Shown piece after piece: positions 1 to 8,435 of a stretch of DNA of 64,000 bases. The translations under genes were made by a program, and so were the position numbers. This DNA is from Thermophilibacter provencensis (GTDB lineage Bacteria; Actinomycetota; Coriobacteriia; Coriobacteriales; Atopobiaceae): NCBI RefSeq assembly GCF_900128445.1, contig NZ_LT671417.1, forward strand, positions 558,001-622,000. Direction: 5' to 3'. Under the pieces are notes generated by a model. The model saw only the letters and a program-made list of their open reading frames with translations, did no database searches and was not told the DNA's origin. Each line of letters begins with the position of its first letter. The stretch's first letter is position 1.

Positions 1-2
1 GC

Positions 3-623
3 ATGGGACAGCACAACGCGGCAGCAAACATCACGGCACATCACGTCGACGCGAGAAGAACGGCGCGCATCGGGGCCGTTGCGGCCATCTATGCGGCTCT
101 GACGCTCTGCGCCCTGCTCTTCCTTGGCAGCCTCGCCTGGGGGCCGGTGCAGTTCCGCGTCTCCGAGGCCGCGTGCGTCCTGGCGCTCTTCACCGCCGAC
201 GCCGTTCCCGGCCTGGCGCTCGGCTGCGCCATCGCCAACCTCGCCAACATCGCGCTCTCAGGCACCGGAATGCTCGGCATGCTCGACGTGGTCTTCGGCA
301 GCCTCGCCACCGCACTTGGCGCCTGGTTCACGTGGCGCAACCGCCGCCGTCCCGCGCTCGCGCTCATGGGGCCGGTGCTTGCCAACGCCCTCATCGTTCC
401 GCTCTACCTCCCGCTCATGCTTCAGGGAATCGGCTTCTACACCATCCCGTTCACCAGCATCGCCATCGACGGCGCGTACCCGGCCATGTACGTCTTCGGC
501 CTGATCGCCACCGGCGTCGGGGAGGCGGTGGTGATGTACGTGCTTGGCCTGCCGCTCGCCCGGGCCCTCTCCAAGACGTCGCTTCCCCGCCAGCTGGGCA
601 GCGATGGGTCGACGCAGGGGTAG
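3..623 (+). CDS. queT: QueT-type queuosine precursor transporter
   Basis: A 206-residue integral membrane protein with about five hydrophobic segments after a polar N-terminus of about 20 residues. The family (QueT/COG4708) is the substrate-binding membrane component of an energy-coupling-factor transporter that imports a queuosine precursor such as preQ1. Glycine/alanine-rich helices, a short basic loop near residue 105 (WRNRRRP) and overall length fit the family. The gene starts three bases into the window, so any preQ1 riboswitch in its leader cannot be seen. It stops three bases before the next gene, suggesting co-transcription although no functional link is obvious. Family assignment is from overall resemblance, not from a catalytic motif. 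Confidence 0.75.
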   Translation: MGQHNAAANITAHHVDARRTARIGAVAAIYAALTLCALLFLGSLAWGPVQFRVSEAACVLALFTADAVPGLALGCAIANLANIALSGTGMLGMLDVVFGSLATALGAWFTWRNRRRPALALMGPVLANALIVPLYLPLMLQGIGFYTIPFTSIAIDGAYPAMYVFGLIATGVGEAVVMYVLGLPLARALSKTSLPRQLGSDGSTQG

Positions 624-626
624 CGC

Positions 627-1910
627 TTGAATCCGGCCATCGTCATACCGTCGTACTGGGCCGAGGGGGCGCAGCCAGGAGTCCTCGGCGAGCGGGGGGT
701 CTATGACTACACCACCCCGATTGACAAGCCCCTGCCCGAGCTGGAGCTCTGCCTCTCGTCTCTTGACCAGGTGCGCGGCGTCATCCGCGTGATCGTGCTC
801 GTGGTGGCGCCCGTCACGTGCGAGGACTCGGCGCGCGCCCGCGTGGAAAGCATCTGCCGCGCGCACCCCGCGCTGAACCCCCTCGTCATCGGCGCCCGCG
901 AGGCCGCTCATGTGGAGCACGCCGTCGCCCGCATGGCGCACCACGTCACGGGCGAAACGGTCGCGCTGCGCGGCTACGGCGCCATCAAGAACATGGGCCT
1001 TGCGGTCGCTGCCGTCTTCGGCCACGACGTCGTGGTCTTCCTCGATGACGACGAGGTCGTTCTGGACCCCGACTTCCTCATCAATGCGGTGCACGGCCTC
1101 GGCTCGCTCACGAGGCAGAACCTCAAGGTCCTCGTCAAGAGCGGCTTCTTCATCGATGCCAACAACAGCCCATATGCCAATCCCACCGACGAGTGGACCG
1201 AGAAGTACTGGTCAAAGGCGACGGAGTTCAACCGCGTCATGGAGCGGATGCAGACATCGTCGTCGCGCTTCTCGCGGTCGAACCACCTCTGCGGCGGGTG
1301 CTGCGCCCTGCACGCCGAGGCATACTCGAAGGTCCCCTTCGACCCGTACATCACGCGCGGCGAGGACCTCGACTACGTGCTCAACCTGAGGGCAAACGGC
1401 ATGGACGCGTGGTTTGACAACGCGTGGTTCGTCCGCTCGCAGCCGCCCGAGGAGATGGCGGGCGTCCCGTCCATGTTCATGCAGGACGTCCATCGCTGGC
1501 TGTACGAGTATCGCAAGCTCGACGCCATGAACTCTCGTCGCGACCTGCGCACCATCACGCCCGAGTCCCTCATGCCCTATCCGGCGCCGTGGCTCTCCGC
1601 CGGCGTGCGCCGTCGCGTCTTCCAAACGGCCCTGCGTCGGTTCATCAAGGGCCCTAATCGCCTTGCGTACCTGCGCATCCTCACAAAGGGGCGCTACGAT
1701 GCCGACAAGTTCGCCCGCGCGGCGAGCTCGCGCTACCTGTCCTTCTCGATGATGTGGCCGGGCGTGGTCGCGGCCCTCTGGGAAGATCCGCTGCTCCAGA
1801 GCGCCATCAGGCGCACCGGCGAGGTCGTGCCCCCGGAGGAGCGCGCGGCGGCCACGGCAGACGACCTCGGAGACACCGGGTCGCTCCCGACGGTAGGTGA
1901 GGCCCAGTGA
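627..1910 (+). CDS. GT2-like glycosyltransferase
   Basis: A 427-residue soluble protein that begins with the typical nucleotide-sugar transferase strand (AIVIPSYW) and carries an acidic metal/nucleotide motif FLDDDEVVLD near residues 137-146. A Cys-rich CGGCCALH stretch and RGEDLDYVLNLRANG (near residues 245-260) resemble the ED-containing acceptor region of family 2 glycosyltransferases. It would transfer a sugar from an activated donor in the cytosol; donor and acceptor are unknown. The start is TTG at 627, three bases after queT, with AGGGG about ten bases upstream. Its stop overlaps the GTG start of the following histidine kinase by four bases, so translation of the two is probably coupled. 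Confidence 0.65.
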   Translation: MNPAIVIPSYWAEGAQPGVLGERGVYDYTTPIDKPLPELELCLSSLDQVRGVIRVIVLVVAPVTCEDSARARVESICRAHPALNPLVIGAREAAHVEHAVARMAHHVTGETVALRGYGAIKNMGLAVAAVFGHDVVVFLDDDEVVLDPDFLINAVHGLGSLTRQNLKVLVKSGFFIDANNSPYANPTDEWTEKYWSKATEFNRVMERMQTSSSRFSRSNHLCGGCCALHAEAYSKVPFDPYITRGEDLDYVLNLRANGMDAWFDNAWFVRSQPPEEMAGVPSMFMQDVHRWLYEYRKLDAMNSRRDLRTITPESLMPYPAPWLSAGVRRRVFQTALRRFIKGPNRLAYLRILTKGRYDADKFARAASSRYLSFSMMWPGVVAALWEDPLLQSAIRRTGEVVPPEERAAATADDLGDTGSLPTVGEAQ

Positions 1911-3304
1911 TAGGAAGGCTTCGCCCGCGCCGACGCTCCGCGGACGTTCTTCTCGCCGTGTGCGCCGTCCTTCTTGCCGCCCTGCTCATCACGAGCATGC
2001 GCGACGGCATCGTCGTGGCCGCCATGCTCGTGGGCTGCGGCATGGCCGCCGTTATCGTGATGAGCGGCGCCATCAGCGTGACGCCCGAGGACACGCGCTC
2101 CGAGGCAACGGAGCGCACGCTGCGCGTGGCAACGAACACGCTCGCCCACCTGCGAGGCGGACTTACGGAGGAGAACGCCCGCGCCATCTGCTCGATGCTC
2201 CTGCCCGAGACGGACGCCGCGGCCATCGCCATTACCGACACCGTGAAGGTGCTCGCCTACGAGGGCGCCGTCCAGACGCCCTTCCGCGCGGGCACCCCCA
2301 ACGCCAAGCCCACGCTCGAGGTGCTGGAGAGCCGGCGCATGGAGACCTTCGTCGCCGTGGACGACGACACGCAGGAGGCGCGCCTCTTCGCCGTGGGAAG
2401 CCGCGCCGAGGGCAGCGCCTTCGGCATCATCGTGCCGCTGCTCGTGCAGGACCGGGCGGTGGGGACCATCAAGTTCTACTACCGGCGCGACCTCGACATC
2501 GACCGCACGCAGCTCGCCATCGCCGAGGGCCTGGGGCTGCTCCTCTCCACCCAGCTCTCGTCCTACGAGCTGGACAAGCAGGCCGAGCTCACCGCCCGCG
2601 CGGAGGTCAAGGCGCTCCAGGCGCAGATCAACCCGCACTTCCTCTTCAACGCGCTCAACACCATCGCGTCGTTCACGCGGACCAACCCCACGAAGGCGCG
2701 CGACCTGCTGCGCGAGTTCTCGCTCTTCTATCGCCGCACGCTGGAGAGCTCGGAGAAGGCGCTCATCCCGCTCTCCCAGGAGCTCCAGCAGACGCGCAGC
2801 TACCTGCGGATCGAGAAGGCGCGCTTCGGCGAGGACCGCATCGTGGAGAGCGAGCGCGTTGAGAGCGGCTGCGAGAGCCTTCCGGTGCCGTCGTTTCTGG
2901 TGCAGCCCATCGTGGAGAACGCCGTCCGCCACGCCATGCGTGACGAGGGGCCTCTTCACGTTGAAGTTCAGGTAGCCACCGACGGAAATGATATCCTTAT
3001 TGCCGTGACTGACGACGGGCTGGGCATGGACGACGCCGTCGCCAGTCGGCTCATGGCCGAGGCCGTCGAGCCCCGCACCCCGACGGGCGCGGGTGCCGGG
3101 AAGGGCGCGGGCATGGCGCTGCGCAACGTGGCCGAGCGCATCGAGCGCTTCTACGGCGTCGGCTCTGGGGTGGAGATCGTCTCCAAGCCGGGCGAGGGCA
3201 CGTGCGTGACGCTCAGGCTCGCAGGGGCGAGAAGGTCGCTCGCCTTGGGGACGGCACAGAAGCAGGATGAGGGGGCACGCGGCCGCTCTGGCCGGGCGTC
3301 CTGA
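1907..3304 (+). CDS. LytS-family sensor histidine kinase
   Basis: A 465-residue sensor kinase. Two hydrophobic helices near residues 14-55 anchor it in the membrane; a GAF-like region follows (about 70-210). The His_kinase signature QINPHFLFNALN contains the predicted phosphorylated histidine at residue 244, and a C-terminal ATPase domain shows VENAVRHAM (N box) and DDGLGM (G box). Kinases of this class phosphorylate LytTR response regulators, and one follows immediately. The GTG start at 1907 overlaps the glycosyltransferase stop (GTGA), the most economical start and also the first in frame. The signal sensed is not deducible from sequence; cell-envelope stress is a guess from family precedents. 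Confidence 0.85.
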   Translation: MIGRLRPRRRSADVLLAVCAVLLAALLITSMRDGIVVAAMLVGCGMAAVIVMSGAISVTPEDTRSEATERTLRVATNTLAHLRGGLTEENARAICSMLLPETDAAAIAITDTVKVLAYEGAVQTPFRAGTPNAKPTLEVLESRRMETFVAVDDDTQEARLFAVGSRAEGSAFGIIVPLLVQDRAVGTIKFYYRRDLDIDRTQLAIAEGLGLLLSTQLSSYELDKQAELTARAEVKALQAQINPHFLFNALNTIASFTRTNPTKARDLLREFSLFYRRTLESSEKALIPLSQELQQTRSYLRIEKARFGEDRIVESERVESGCESLPVPSFLVQPIVENAVRHAMRDEGPLHVEVQVATDGNDILIAVTDDGLGMDDAVASRLMAEAVEPRTPTGAGAGKGAGMALRNVAERIERFYGVGSGVEIVSKPGEGTCVTLRLAGARRSLALGTAQKQDEGARGRSGRAS

Positions 3305-3324
3305 GAACGCGAAGGGGTACGTGT

Positions 3325-4041
3325 ATGCGCGCGATGATCGTGGACGATGAGGCTCCGGCACGCTCCGAGCTGAGGTACCTCCTCGAGGAGACCGGCAGGG
3401 TCGACGCCATCATGGAGGCCTCGAGCGCACGCGAGGCCGTCGAGAAGCTGATGGAGAGCAAGGCCGACATCATGTTCCTCGACATCCAGATGCCCAAGAC
3501 CTCCGGCATGCAGCTCGCGGAGGCGCTCCACCGTCTCAAGAACCCCCCTGCGATCGTGTTTGTGACCGCCTACAGCGAGTATGCGCTCGAGGCGTTTGGC
3601 GTGGATGCGATCGACTACCTTATGAAGCCCGTCGATCCCGAGCGCCTGAGCCAGGCGCTCGACAAGGTCCAGTCGCGCATGAAGCCGCAGCCCCAGAGTC
3701 ATTCCTCCGTGGAGCGCATCCCCGTGGTCAAGAGCGGCCGCAAGGTGCTGGTGCCCATCGACCAGATTCGCTACATCGAGGCGAAGGACGACTACTCCTG
3801 CATCTACACGGCGGACGACCGCTTCCTCTCCACGATCTCGCTCGCCAAGCTCGAGCAGAAGCTCGCGCCGCATGGGTTCTTCCGCGTGCACCGAGGCTAC
3901 ATCGTGAACCTCGAGTACGTGGAGGACGTCGAGGTCATCTCCTCCGGCATCCTCCAGCTGGGCGTCAACGGCATCGAGGGCAAGAAGATCTCCGTGTCGC
4001 GCCGCCGCGTTGTGGCGCTCAAGCGCGCCCTCGGGCTCTAG
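3325..4041 (+). CDS. LytTR-family response regulator
   Basis: A 238-residue response regulator. The receiver domain (1-120) has the acidic pair DDE near residues 7-9, the phospho-acceptor Asp53 in MFLDIQMP, and a conserved Thr/Lys (FVTAYSE, YLMKP). The second half (about 133-238) is a LytTR DNA-binding domain with RYIEAKDDYSCIYT and FFRVHRGYIVNLEYV, which are diagnostic. It lies 20 bases after the LytS-type kinase and would act with it. Family members bind paired imperfect repeats upstream of membrane or cell-wall genes; no such repeat was identified confidently here. Confidence 0.9.
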   Translation: MRAMIVDDEAPARSELRYLLEETGRVDAIMEASSAREAVEKLMESKADIMFLDIQMPKTSGMQLAEALHRLKNPPAIVFVTAYSEYALEAFGVDAIDYLMKPVDPERLSQALDKVQSRMKPQPQSHSSVERIPVVKSGRKVLVPIDQIRYIEAKDDYSCIYTADDRFLSTISLAKLEQKLAPHGFFRVHRGYIVNLEYVEDVEVISSGILQLGVNGIEGKKISVSRRRVVALKRALGL

Positions 4042-4065
4042 CGGACTCTCCCGGAAGGCTGGCAG

Positions 4066-4530
4066 GTGGCTGAGATCAGGCGCTACGACATCATTTCTGA
4101 CACGCACGGCTACCTCACGCCGGAGCTTCTCGACGCGCTCCAGGGTGCCGACGTCATCGTCCACGCGGGGGACATCTGCTCTCCCTCGGACTTCCGCACC
4201 CTGCAGCTCATCGCGCCCGTTCAGGCCTGCCTGGGGAACAACGACTACGCGTCGGACTATCCCCCCACGGTGCGCGCGCGCAAGGTGTTCTACGGAAGCG
4301 GCCTCAAGTGGCAGGTCTCTCATTACCGCGAGCGTCTCAACCTCTCGCTGTGCGACGTGGCAATCTGCGGCCACACGCACACGCCCTTCCTTGAGCGCGA
4401 CGAATGGACGGGCACGCTCGTGATGAACCCGGGGAGCCCCACGGCCCCTCGTCGCTCCCGGCCCTCGATGGGTCGAATCCTCTGTGAGGAGGGGCGCGTC
4501 ATCGACGCGCAGATCATCGCGCTGCGATAG
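4066..4530 (+). CDS. YfcE/MJ0936-type metallophosphoesterase
   Basis: A 154-residue calcineurin-like phosphoesterase of the small YfcE type. Metal-binding motifs appear in order: IISDTHG, VHAGDI, GNND, and CGHTHTP followed by MNPGS. The family hydrolyses phosphodiester or phosphomonoester substrates with Mn2+; the natural substrate is unknown. GTG at 4066 is the chosen start, 24 bases after the regulator. The N-terminus differs slightly from the usual MKIGVISDTH because five extra residues precede the first strand. A second protein of the same superfamily lies at 48300-48848. The transcript probably ends at the large hairpin at 4586-4663. Confidence 0.85.
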   Translation: MAEIRRYDIISDTHGYLTPELLDALQGADVIVHAGDICSPSDFRTLQLIAPVQACLGNNDYASDYPPTVRARKVFYGSGLKWQVSHYRERLNLSLCDVAICGHTHTPFLERDEWTGTLVMNPGSPTAPRRSRPSMGRILCEEGRVIDAQIIALR

Positions 4531-4585
4531 GGGTGCGGGCGGGACTTTGCCGCACGACTGCGACGCTCTCACCGCCGCGCCGAAT

Positions 4586-4663
4586 ATTAATCCGCCCTGT
4601 GGGGGCGCGACGAAAATGCCAACTGGGCAAATGTCGTTGCGCGTCGCCACAGGGCGGATTAAT
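4586..4663. repeat. Family G palindrome, convergent gene end
   Basis: A 16-bp perfect inverted repeat (4586-4601 and 4648-4663, arm core ATCCGCCCTGTG) with further partial pairing inside. It lies between convergent genes, and the stop codon of the PAP2 gene (4659-4661) is inside the right arm. It could terminate both transcripts. Only one copy was seen in the window, but its architecture resembles the other long-armed palindromes. Confidence 0.75.
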
Positions 4664-5378
4664 TATTGAGGTCGTCGCCCTCTTCGCCGCCGCGTGGGGC
4701 GTCCACCGCCATGAGTACGGGTGCCACCACGCGGGTGTAGAACGCCAGCCACACGAGCGAGACGCAGAACCCCGCAATCACGTCCGAGGCGTAGTGGACG
4801 CCAAGGTAAATGCGGCTCACCCCGACCATCACGATGACAAGGCCAAACGCGATGCACCAGATCGTGCGCATGACGTCACGCCGGTGATAGCGCCAGATCA
4901 TCCAGATGAGCAGGCCAAAGAACGCCATGGCAACCATGGAGTGCCCGGAGGGAAAGCTGTACCCCGTCTCCTCGACCAGCCGGAATCCCTCCGGCCGCGG
5001 GCGCTGGACGATGAGCTTGAGCAGTGCGTTCAGAGCGACAACGCACGCCAGGTTGATGGAGACGCACCATCCCGGGGCCTTCCCGGGGGCGAGCGCGGCT
5101 ATGGCCGCCGCCATCACGGCAAGCACGACGACAGAGGCGAGCGAGGTGAAGCCCTCCATGACAGGCGTCAGGGCGTCAGAGCGAAGGCCCTCGACGAACA
5201 CCTGGTAGGCCATGGCGTCAAGGCGCATGAGCTCACCCTCGGCGACCTCGCCAAGAAGGACGAGAAACACGAGTGCGGCCACCAGCGCGATGATCGCGCG
5301 CAGGTTGTCTCGGGCAAGGGCCAGGGCGCCGCGAGCAACGTCGCGAGCGCCCTGGGAGAAGTCTGATCTGTGGCCCAT
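4659..5378 (-). CDS. PAP2-family membrane phosphatase
   Basis: A 239-residue membrane protein with about five transmembrane segments. The three acid-phosphatase motifs are intact: KLIVQRPRP, PSGHS and SRIYLGVHYASDV with the catalytic histidine. Proteins of this family dephosphorylate lipid phosphates such as undecaprenyl pyrophosphate or phosphatidic acid at the outer membrane face. The start lies one base after the thioredoxin stop codon, so the two form an operon. The stop codon is embedded in the family G palindrome. Which lipid is used cannot be told from the sequence. Confidence 0.85.
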   Translation of the reverse strand: MGHRSDFSQGARDVARGALALARDNLRAIIALVAALVFLVLLGEVAEGELMRLDAMAYQVFVEGLRSDALTPVMEGFTSLASVVVLAVMAAAIAALAPGKAPGWCVSINLACVVALNALLKLIVQRPRPEGFRLVEETGYSFPSGHSMVAMAFFGLLIWMIWRYHRRDVMRTIWCIAFGLVIVMVGVSRIYLGVHYASDVIAGFCVSLVWLAFYTRVVAPVLMAVDAPRGGEEGDDLNN

Positions 5379-5379
5379 G

Positions 5380-5697
5380 CTAGAGGTTGGCCTCCAGCTC
5401 GGAGACGAGCGAGGGCTTGGGCATGTTGCCGACTATGGTGTGAACGGGCTGCCCGCCCTTGAAGAGGATGAGCGTGGGGATGGAGACGATCCTGAAACGC
5501 GTGGCAAGGTCGGGCTCCTCGTCGACGTTGCACTTGTAGACGGCGAGGCGGTCCGCCATCTCCTCGGAGACCTGTTCGACGGTGGGGCCGAGCGCGCGGC
5601 ACGGACCGCACCACGGCGCCCAGAAGTCAACGAGGACGGGCTTGTCGGACCCGGCGATGACGGAGTCGAACTCGGCCGCGGTGATTGCCTGAGACAT
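5380..5697 (-). CDS. trxA: Thioredoxin
   Basis: A 105-residue cytosolic thioredoxin, full length for the family. The active site WCGPC has Cys30 and Cys33, and the cis-proline is Pro74 in SIPT. It reduces protein disulfides using electrons from thioredoxin reductase, which is not in this window. A good ribosome binding site (AAAGGGAGGG on the coding strand) precedes the ATG at 5697. It leads a two-gene operon with the PAP2 phosphatase. One extra cysteine (Cys56) lies in KCNVDEEP, as in many bacterial thioredoxins. Confidence 0.95.
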   Translation of the reverse strand: MSQAITAAEFDSVIAGSDKPVLVDFWAPWCGPCRALGPTVEQVSEEMADRLAVYKCNVDEEPDLATRFRIVSIPTLILFKGGQPVHTIVGNMPKPSLVSELEANL

Positions 5698-5800
5698 GTG
5701 ACCCTCCCTTTGGTCGGTGATGTTCTTGATTGGCTTATGCCCGATTTACACTAGTTCAAACGATGACGAGAACATATGTGACAATTCTCATAACATTTTC

Positions 5801-5863
5801 CTGACAAAGGTGACAGGGTCATCTGTCAGGTTTTCTGACAGATGACCCTGTCACCTTTGTCAG
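5801..5863. repeat. Family B palindrome (29-bp arms)
   Basis: Perfect 29-bp inverted repeat, arms 5801-5829 and 5835-5863 with a five-base loop. Each arm carries TGACAAAGGTGACAGGGTCA and ends in TCTGTCAG. This copy has ATCTGTCA where the others have AACTGTCA, and the change is present in both arms. It lies between the divergent trxA gene and the next gene, ending 17 bases upstream of that gene's ribosome binding site. Confidence 0.9.
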
Positions 5864-5892
5864 GTGGCCGGACGCAACGAGAAAGGAGCGCA

Positions 5893-6447
5893 ATGGCATC
5901 GGAGCGAGACGCGCGGAGGCGCGCGTATCTGGATAAGGCCGCGGCAGAGGTCGACGCCCTTGAGGCGCGCGGCGTCATCATGGGCGGCAACGCGTTCTCC
6001 ACGGTCCTTCTCGCCAAGGGCGTGCTCTCAGAGGGCGAGAAGAGCGGCGAGGCCCCGTTCTCGGGCGCTGACGGCACGGCCCTCAAGGCATCGCTCAAGG
6101 CGCTCGGCTATGCTCCCGAGGAGTGGGAGTGGCTGCTCACGATCGATGCCGACGGAGAGCCCCTCGCCCCAGAGCTCCTGGCCGAGGCGATCTGCGCGCT
6201 CGATCCGGCCACGATCGTCTGCTGCGACGATGCCGCCGCCTCGGCTCTGCGAGACGCCTACGCGGACGACCTCGTGCTCATAGACGCGCTCGAGGAGGCC
6301 ATGCTCGCCCCGGGCGCCGTGGCCCGCGTGCGGGGCATGCGCGTCATCAACCTGGGAGGCTTCTCCGACGCCCTTGCGGACCCTCACGAGAAGCAGGTCA
6401 TGTGGGCACGCCTGAAGAAGATTCCGCCGCTGGGCGAGCCGTTCTAG
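5893..6447 (+). CDS. Conserved hypothetical protein, 184 aa
   Basis: A soluble, alanine- and leucine-rich acidic protein that I do not recognise. ATG at 5893 is chosen because GAAAGGAG lies five bases upstream; an in-frame extension would run into the family B palindrome. Visible features are an N-terminal basic helix (about 1-25), a GGNAFSTVLLAKG segment (about residues 30-42), and an alternating strand/helix pattern with DPATIVCCDDAAASALRDAY that resembles a Rossmann-like fold. No catalytic motif is convincing. It is followed 64 bases later by pgi but may be its own transcript. Confidence 0.6.
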   Translation: MASERDARRRAYLDKAAAEVDALEARGVIMGGNAFSTVLLAKGVLSEGEKSGEAPFSGADGTALKASLKALGYAPEEWEWLLTIDADGEPLAPELLAEAICALDPATIVCCDDAAASALRDAYADDLVLIDALEEAMLAPGAVARVRGMRVINLGGFSDALADPHEKQVMWARLKKIPPLGEPF

Positions 6448-6511
6448 CAGCTCGCCCTCGCGCGCGATATGCTTACTCTATCTGTAGCTTCCCGGGGAAG
6501 GAGCACGCACC

Positions 6512-8206
6512 ATGTCCACCATTGCCGCGCCCGTCGACGCAACCACCACGCCCGAGTGGGCGGCCCTCCAGGCCCACCATGACGAGCTCGTGAGCTCCGG
6601 ATTCAACCTCAAGGATGCCTTCGCCAGCGATTCGGACCGCGTGGAGAAGCTCTCGTTTGACACCGAGGACCTGCACTTCGACCTCTCCAAGAACCTCGTG
6701 ACCGAGAAGACCCTCGGCCTGCTCTGCGACCTCGCCCGCGCCGTGGGCCTCGAGGAGCGCCGCGACGCCATGTACGCCGGAGCGCACATCAACACCACCG
6801 AGGACCGCGCCGTCCTGCACACGGCGCTGCGTCGCCCGGCGGCTGAGAAGGGCACCGTCTTCGACGGCGAGCAGGACTGCGTGGCCGACGTCCGCGAGGT
6901 GCTCGACCGCATGTACGCCTTCGCCGAGCGCGTGCGCTCCGGAGAGTGGAAGGGCGTCACGGGCAAGCGCATCGAGCACGTGATGTCCATCGGCATCGGC
7001 GGCTCCGACCTCGGCCCCGTCATGGTCTACGAGGCCCTGAAGCCCATGGCCGACGCGGGTATCGACTGCCGCTACGTCTCCAACATCGATCCCAACGACA
7101 TGGCCGAGAAGGTCAAGGGCCTCGACCCCGAGACCACGCTCGTCATTGTTGTCTCCAAGACGTTCACCACGCTCGAGACCCTCACCAACGCGCGCGAGGC
7201 CAAGACCTGGCTGCTTGAGACGCTGCGCGCCCAGGGCGCGGTTGATGGCTCGGCCGAGAAGGACGCCGAGGCCATCCGCAAGCACTTCGTCGCCGTCTCC
7301 ACCAACCTCGAGCTCGTGGCCGAGTTCGGCATCGACCCCGAGAACGCCTTCGGCTTCTGGAACTGGGTTGGCGGTCGCTACTCCGTCGACTCCGCGGTTG
7401 GCCTCTCGCTCATCATCGCCTTTGGGCCGGAGCGCTTCGAGTGCTTCCTCAAGGGCTTCCACGACCTCGACACCTACTTCAAGGAGACCCCGCTCGAGAA
7501 GAACGTCGTTGCGCTCCTCGGCCTCATCAACGTCTGGTACGTGAACTTCTACGGCGCCGAGAGCCACGCCGTGCTGCCGTACAACCAGTACCTGCACCGC
7601 TTCGCCGCCTACCTCCAGCAGCTCACGATGGAGTCCAACGGCAAGAGCGTTCGCTGGGATGGCAGCCCGGTGACCTGTGCCACGGGCGAGATCTTCTGGG
7701 GCGAGCCGGGAACCAACGGCCAGCATGCCTTCTATCAGCTCATTCACCAGGGCACCCGCATGATTCCCGCGGACTTCATCGCCTTCGTGAACACGCCCAA
7801 CCCCGTCAAGGACGGTGGCCAGGACGTCCACGAGCTCTTCCTCGGCAACTTCCTCGCGCAGACCAAGGCCCTCGCCTTTGGCAAGACGGCCGACGAGGTC
7901 CGCGCCGAGGGCACGGCCGAATGGATGGTGCCCGCCCGCGTCTTCGAGGGCAACCGACCGACGACGTCGATCTTCGGCATCGAGCTCACGCCGCATGCGC
8001 TCGGCGAGCTCATCGCGCTCTATGAGCACATCACCTTCGTCGAGGGCACGGTCTGGGGGCTCGACAGCTACGACCAGTGGGGCGTCGAGCTGGGCAAGCA
8101 GCTCGCCAAGCAGATCACGCCCGCCTTCCACGACGACGATGCCCTCGCCGCCCAGGACGCGTCCACGCAGGCTCTCATCCAGTACTACCGCACCCACCGC
8201 AAGTAG
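6512..8206 (+). CDS. pgi: Glucose-6-phosphate isomerase
   Basis: A 564-residue phosphoglucose isomerase interconverting glucose 6-phosphate and fructose 6-phosphate in glycolysis. Two SIS-type sugar-phosphate domains are recognisable: the signature [11 protein letters not shown] (about residues 165-175), WNWVGGRYS, and the C-terminal [10 protein letters not shown] with the conserved lysine. ATG at 6512 follows GGGGAAGGAG. An AT-rich patch at 6465-6485 may hold the promoter. A strong intrinsic terminator follows at 8241-8275. Products of the trehalose and PTS genes in this window feed into this step. Confidence 0.97.
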   Translation: MSTIAAPVDATTTPEWAALQAHHDELVSSGFNLKDAFASDSDRVEKLSFDTEDLHFDLSKNLVTEKTLGLLCDLARAVGLEERRDAMYAGAHINTTEDRAVLHTALRRPAAEKGTVFDGEQDCVADVREVLDRMYAFAERVRSGEWKGVTGKRIEHVMSIGIGGSDLGPVMVYEALKPMADAGIDCRYVSNIDPNDMAEKVKGLDPETTLVIVVSKTFTTLETLTNAREAKTWLLETLRAQGAVDGSAEKDAEAIRKHFVAVSTNLELVAEFGIDPENAFGFWNWVGGRYSVDSAVGLSLIIAFGPERFECFLKGFHDLDTYFKETPLEKNVVALLGLINVWYVNFYGAESHAVLPYNQYLHRFAAYLQQLTMESNGKSVRWDGSPVTCATGEIFWGEPGTNGQHAFYQLIHQGTRMIPADFIAFVNTPNPVKDGGQDVHELFLGNFLAQTKALAFGKTADEVRAEGTAEWMVPARVFEGNRPTTSIFGIELTPHALGELIALYEHITFVEGTVWGLDSYDQWGVELGKQLAKQITPAFHDDDALAAQDASTQALIQYYRTHRK

Positions 8207-8208
8207 CG

Positions 8209-8235
8209 TGCAAAAGGGACAGGCACTTTTGCACA
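8209..8235. repeat. Family A hairpin, single unit
   Basis: Arms GTGCAAAAG (8209-8217) and CTTTTGCAC (8227-8235) surround GGACAGGCA. It starts three bases after the pgi stop codon and directly precedes that gene's terminator. Confidence 0.85.
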
Positions 8236-8240
8236 CCTCG

Positions 8241-8275
8241 GGCCGCCGGGCACTTCTCGCCCGGCGGCCCTTTTG
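8241..8275 (+). terminator. Intrinsic terminator of pgi
   Basis: A perfect 12-bp GC-rich stem (8241-8252 and 8260-8271) with a seven-base loop is followed by TTTT. It lies 35 bases downstream of the pgi stop. Confidence 0.85.
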
Positions 8276-8435
8276 CGCATAACCCCATCTACCTGCGGCT
8301 CGCAACCGCTGGGCGCCTGCGCGTTGCCGAAAATGCAGCCCGCTGGTTGGTGGTGCGCGCCCGTCTGGTACCGTAACGTACGTGGTGCCGGCAGACCATG
8401 CGCTCCGCGCGCCCACCCCGAACGAAGGGCCAGCC

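Noticed and set aside
1733-3361. A 542-codon minus-strand frame opposite the LytS-type kinase
   Set aside because: Arg/His/Glu-rich mirror product typical of a GC-rich antisense frame; the plus-strand kinase motifs are intact.
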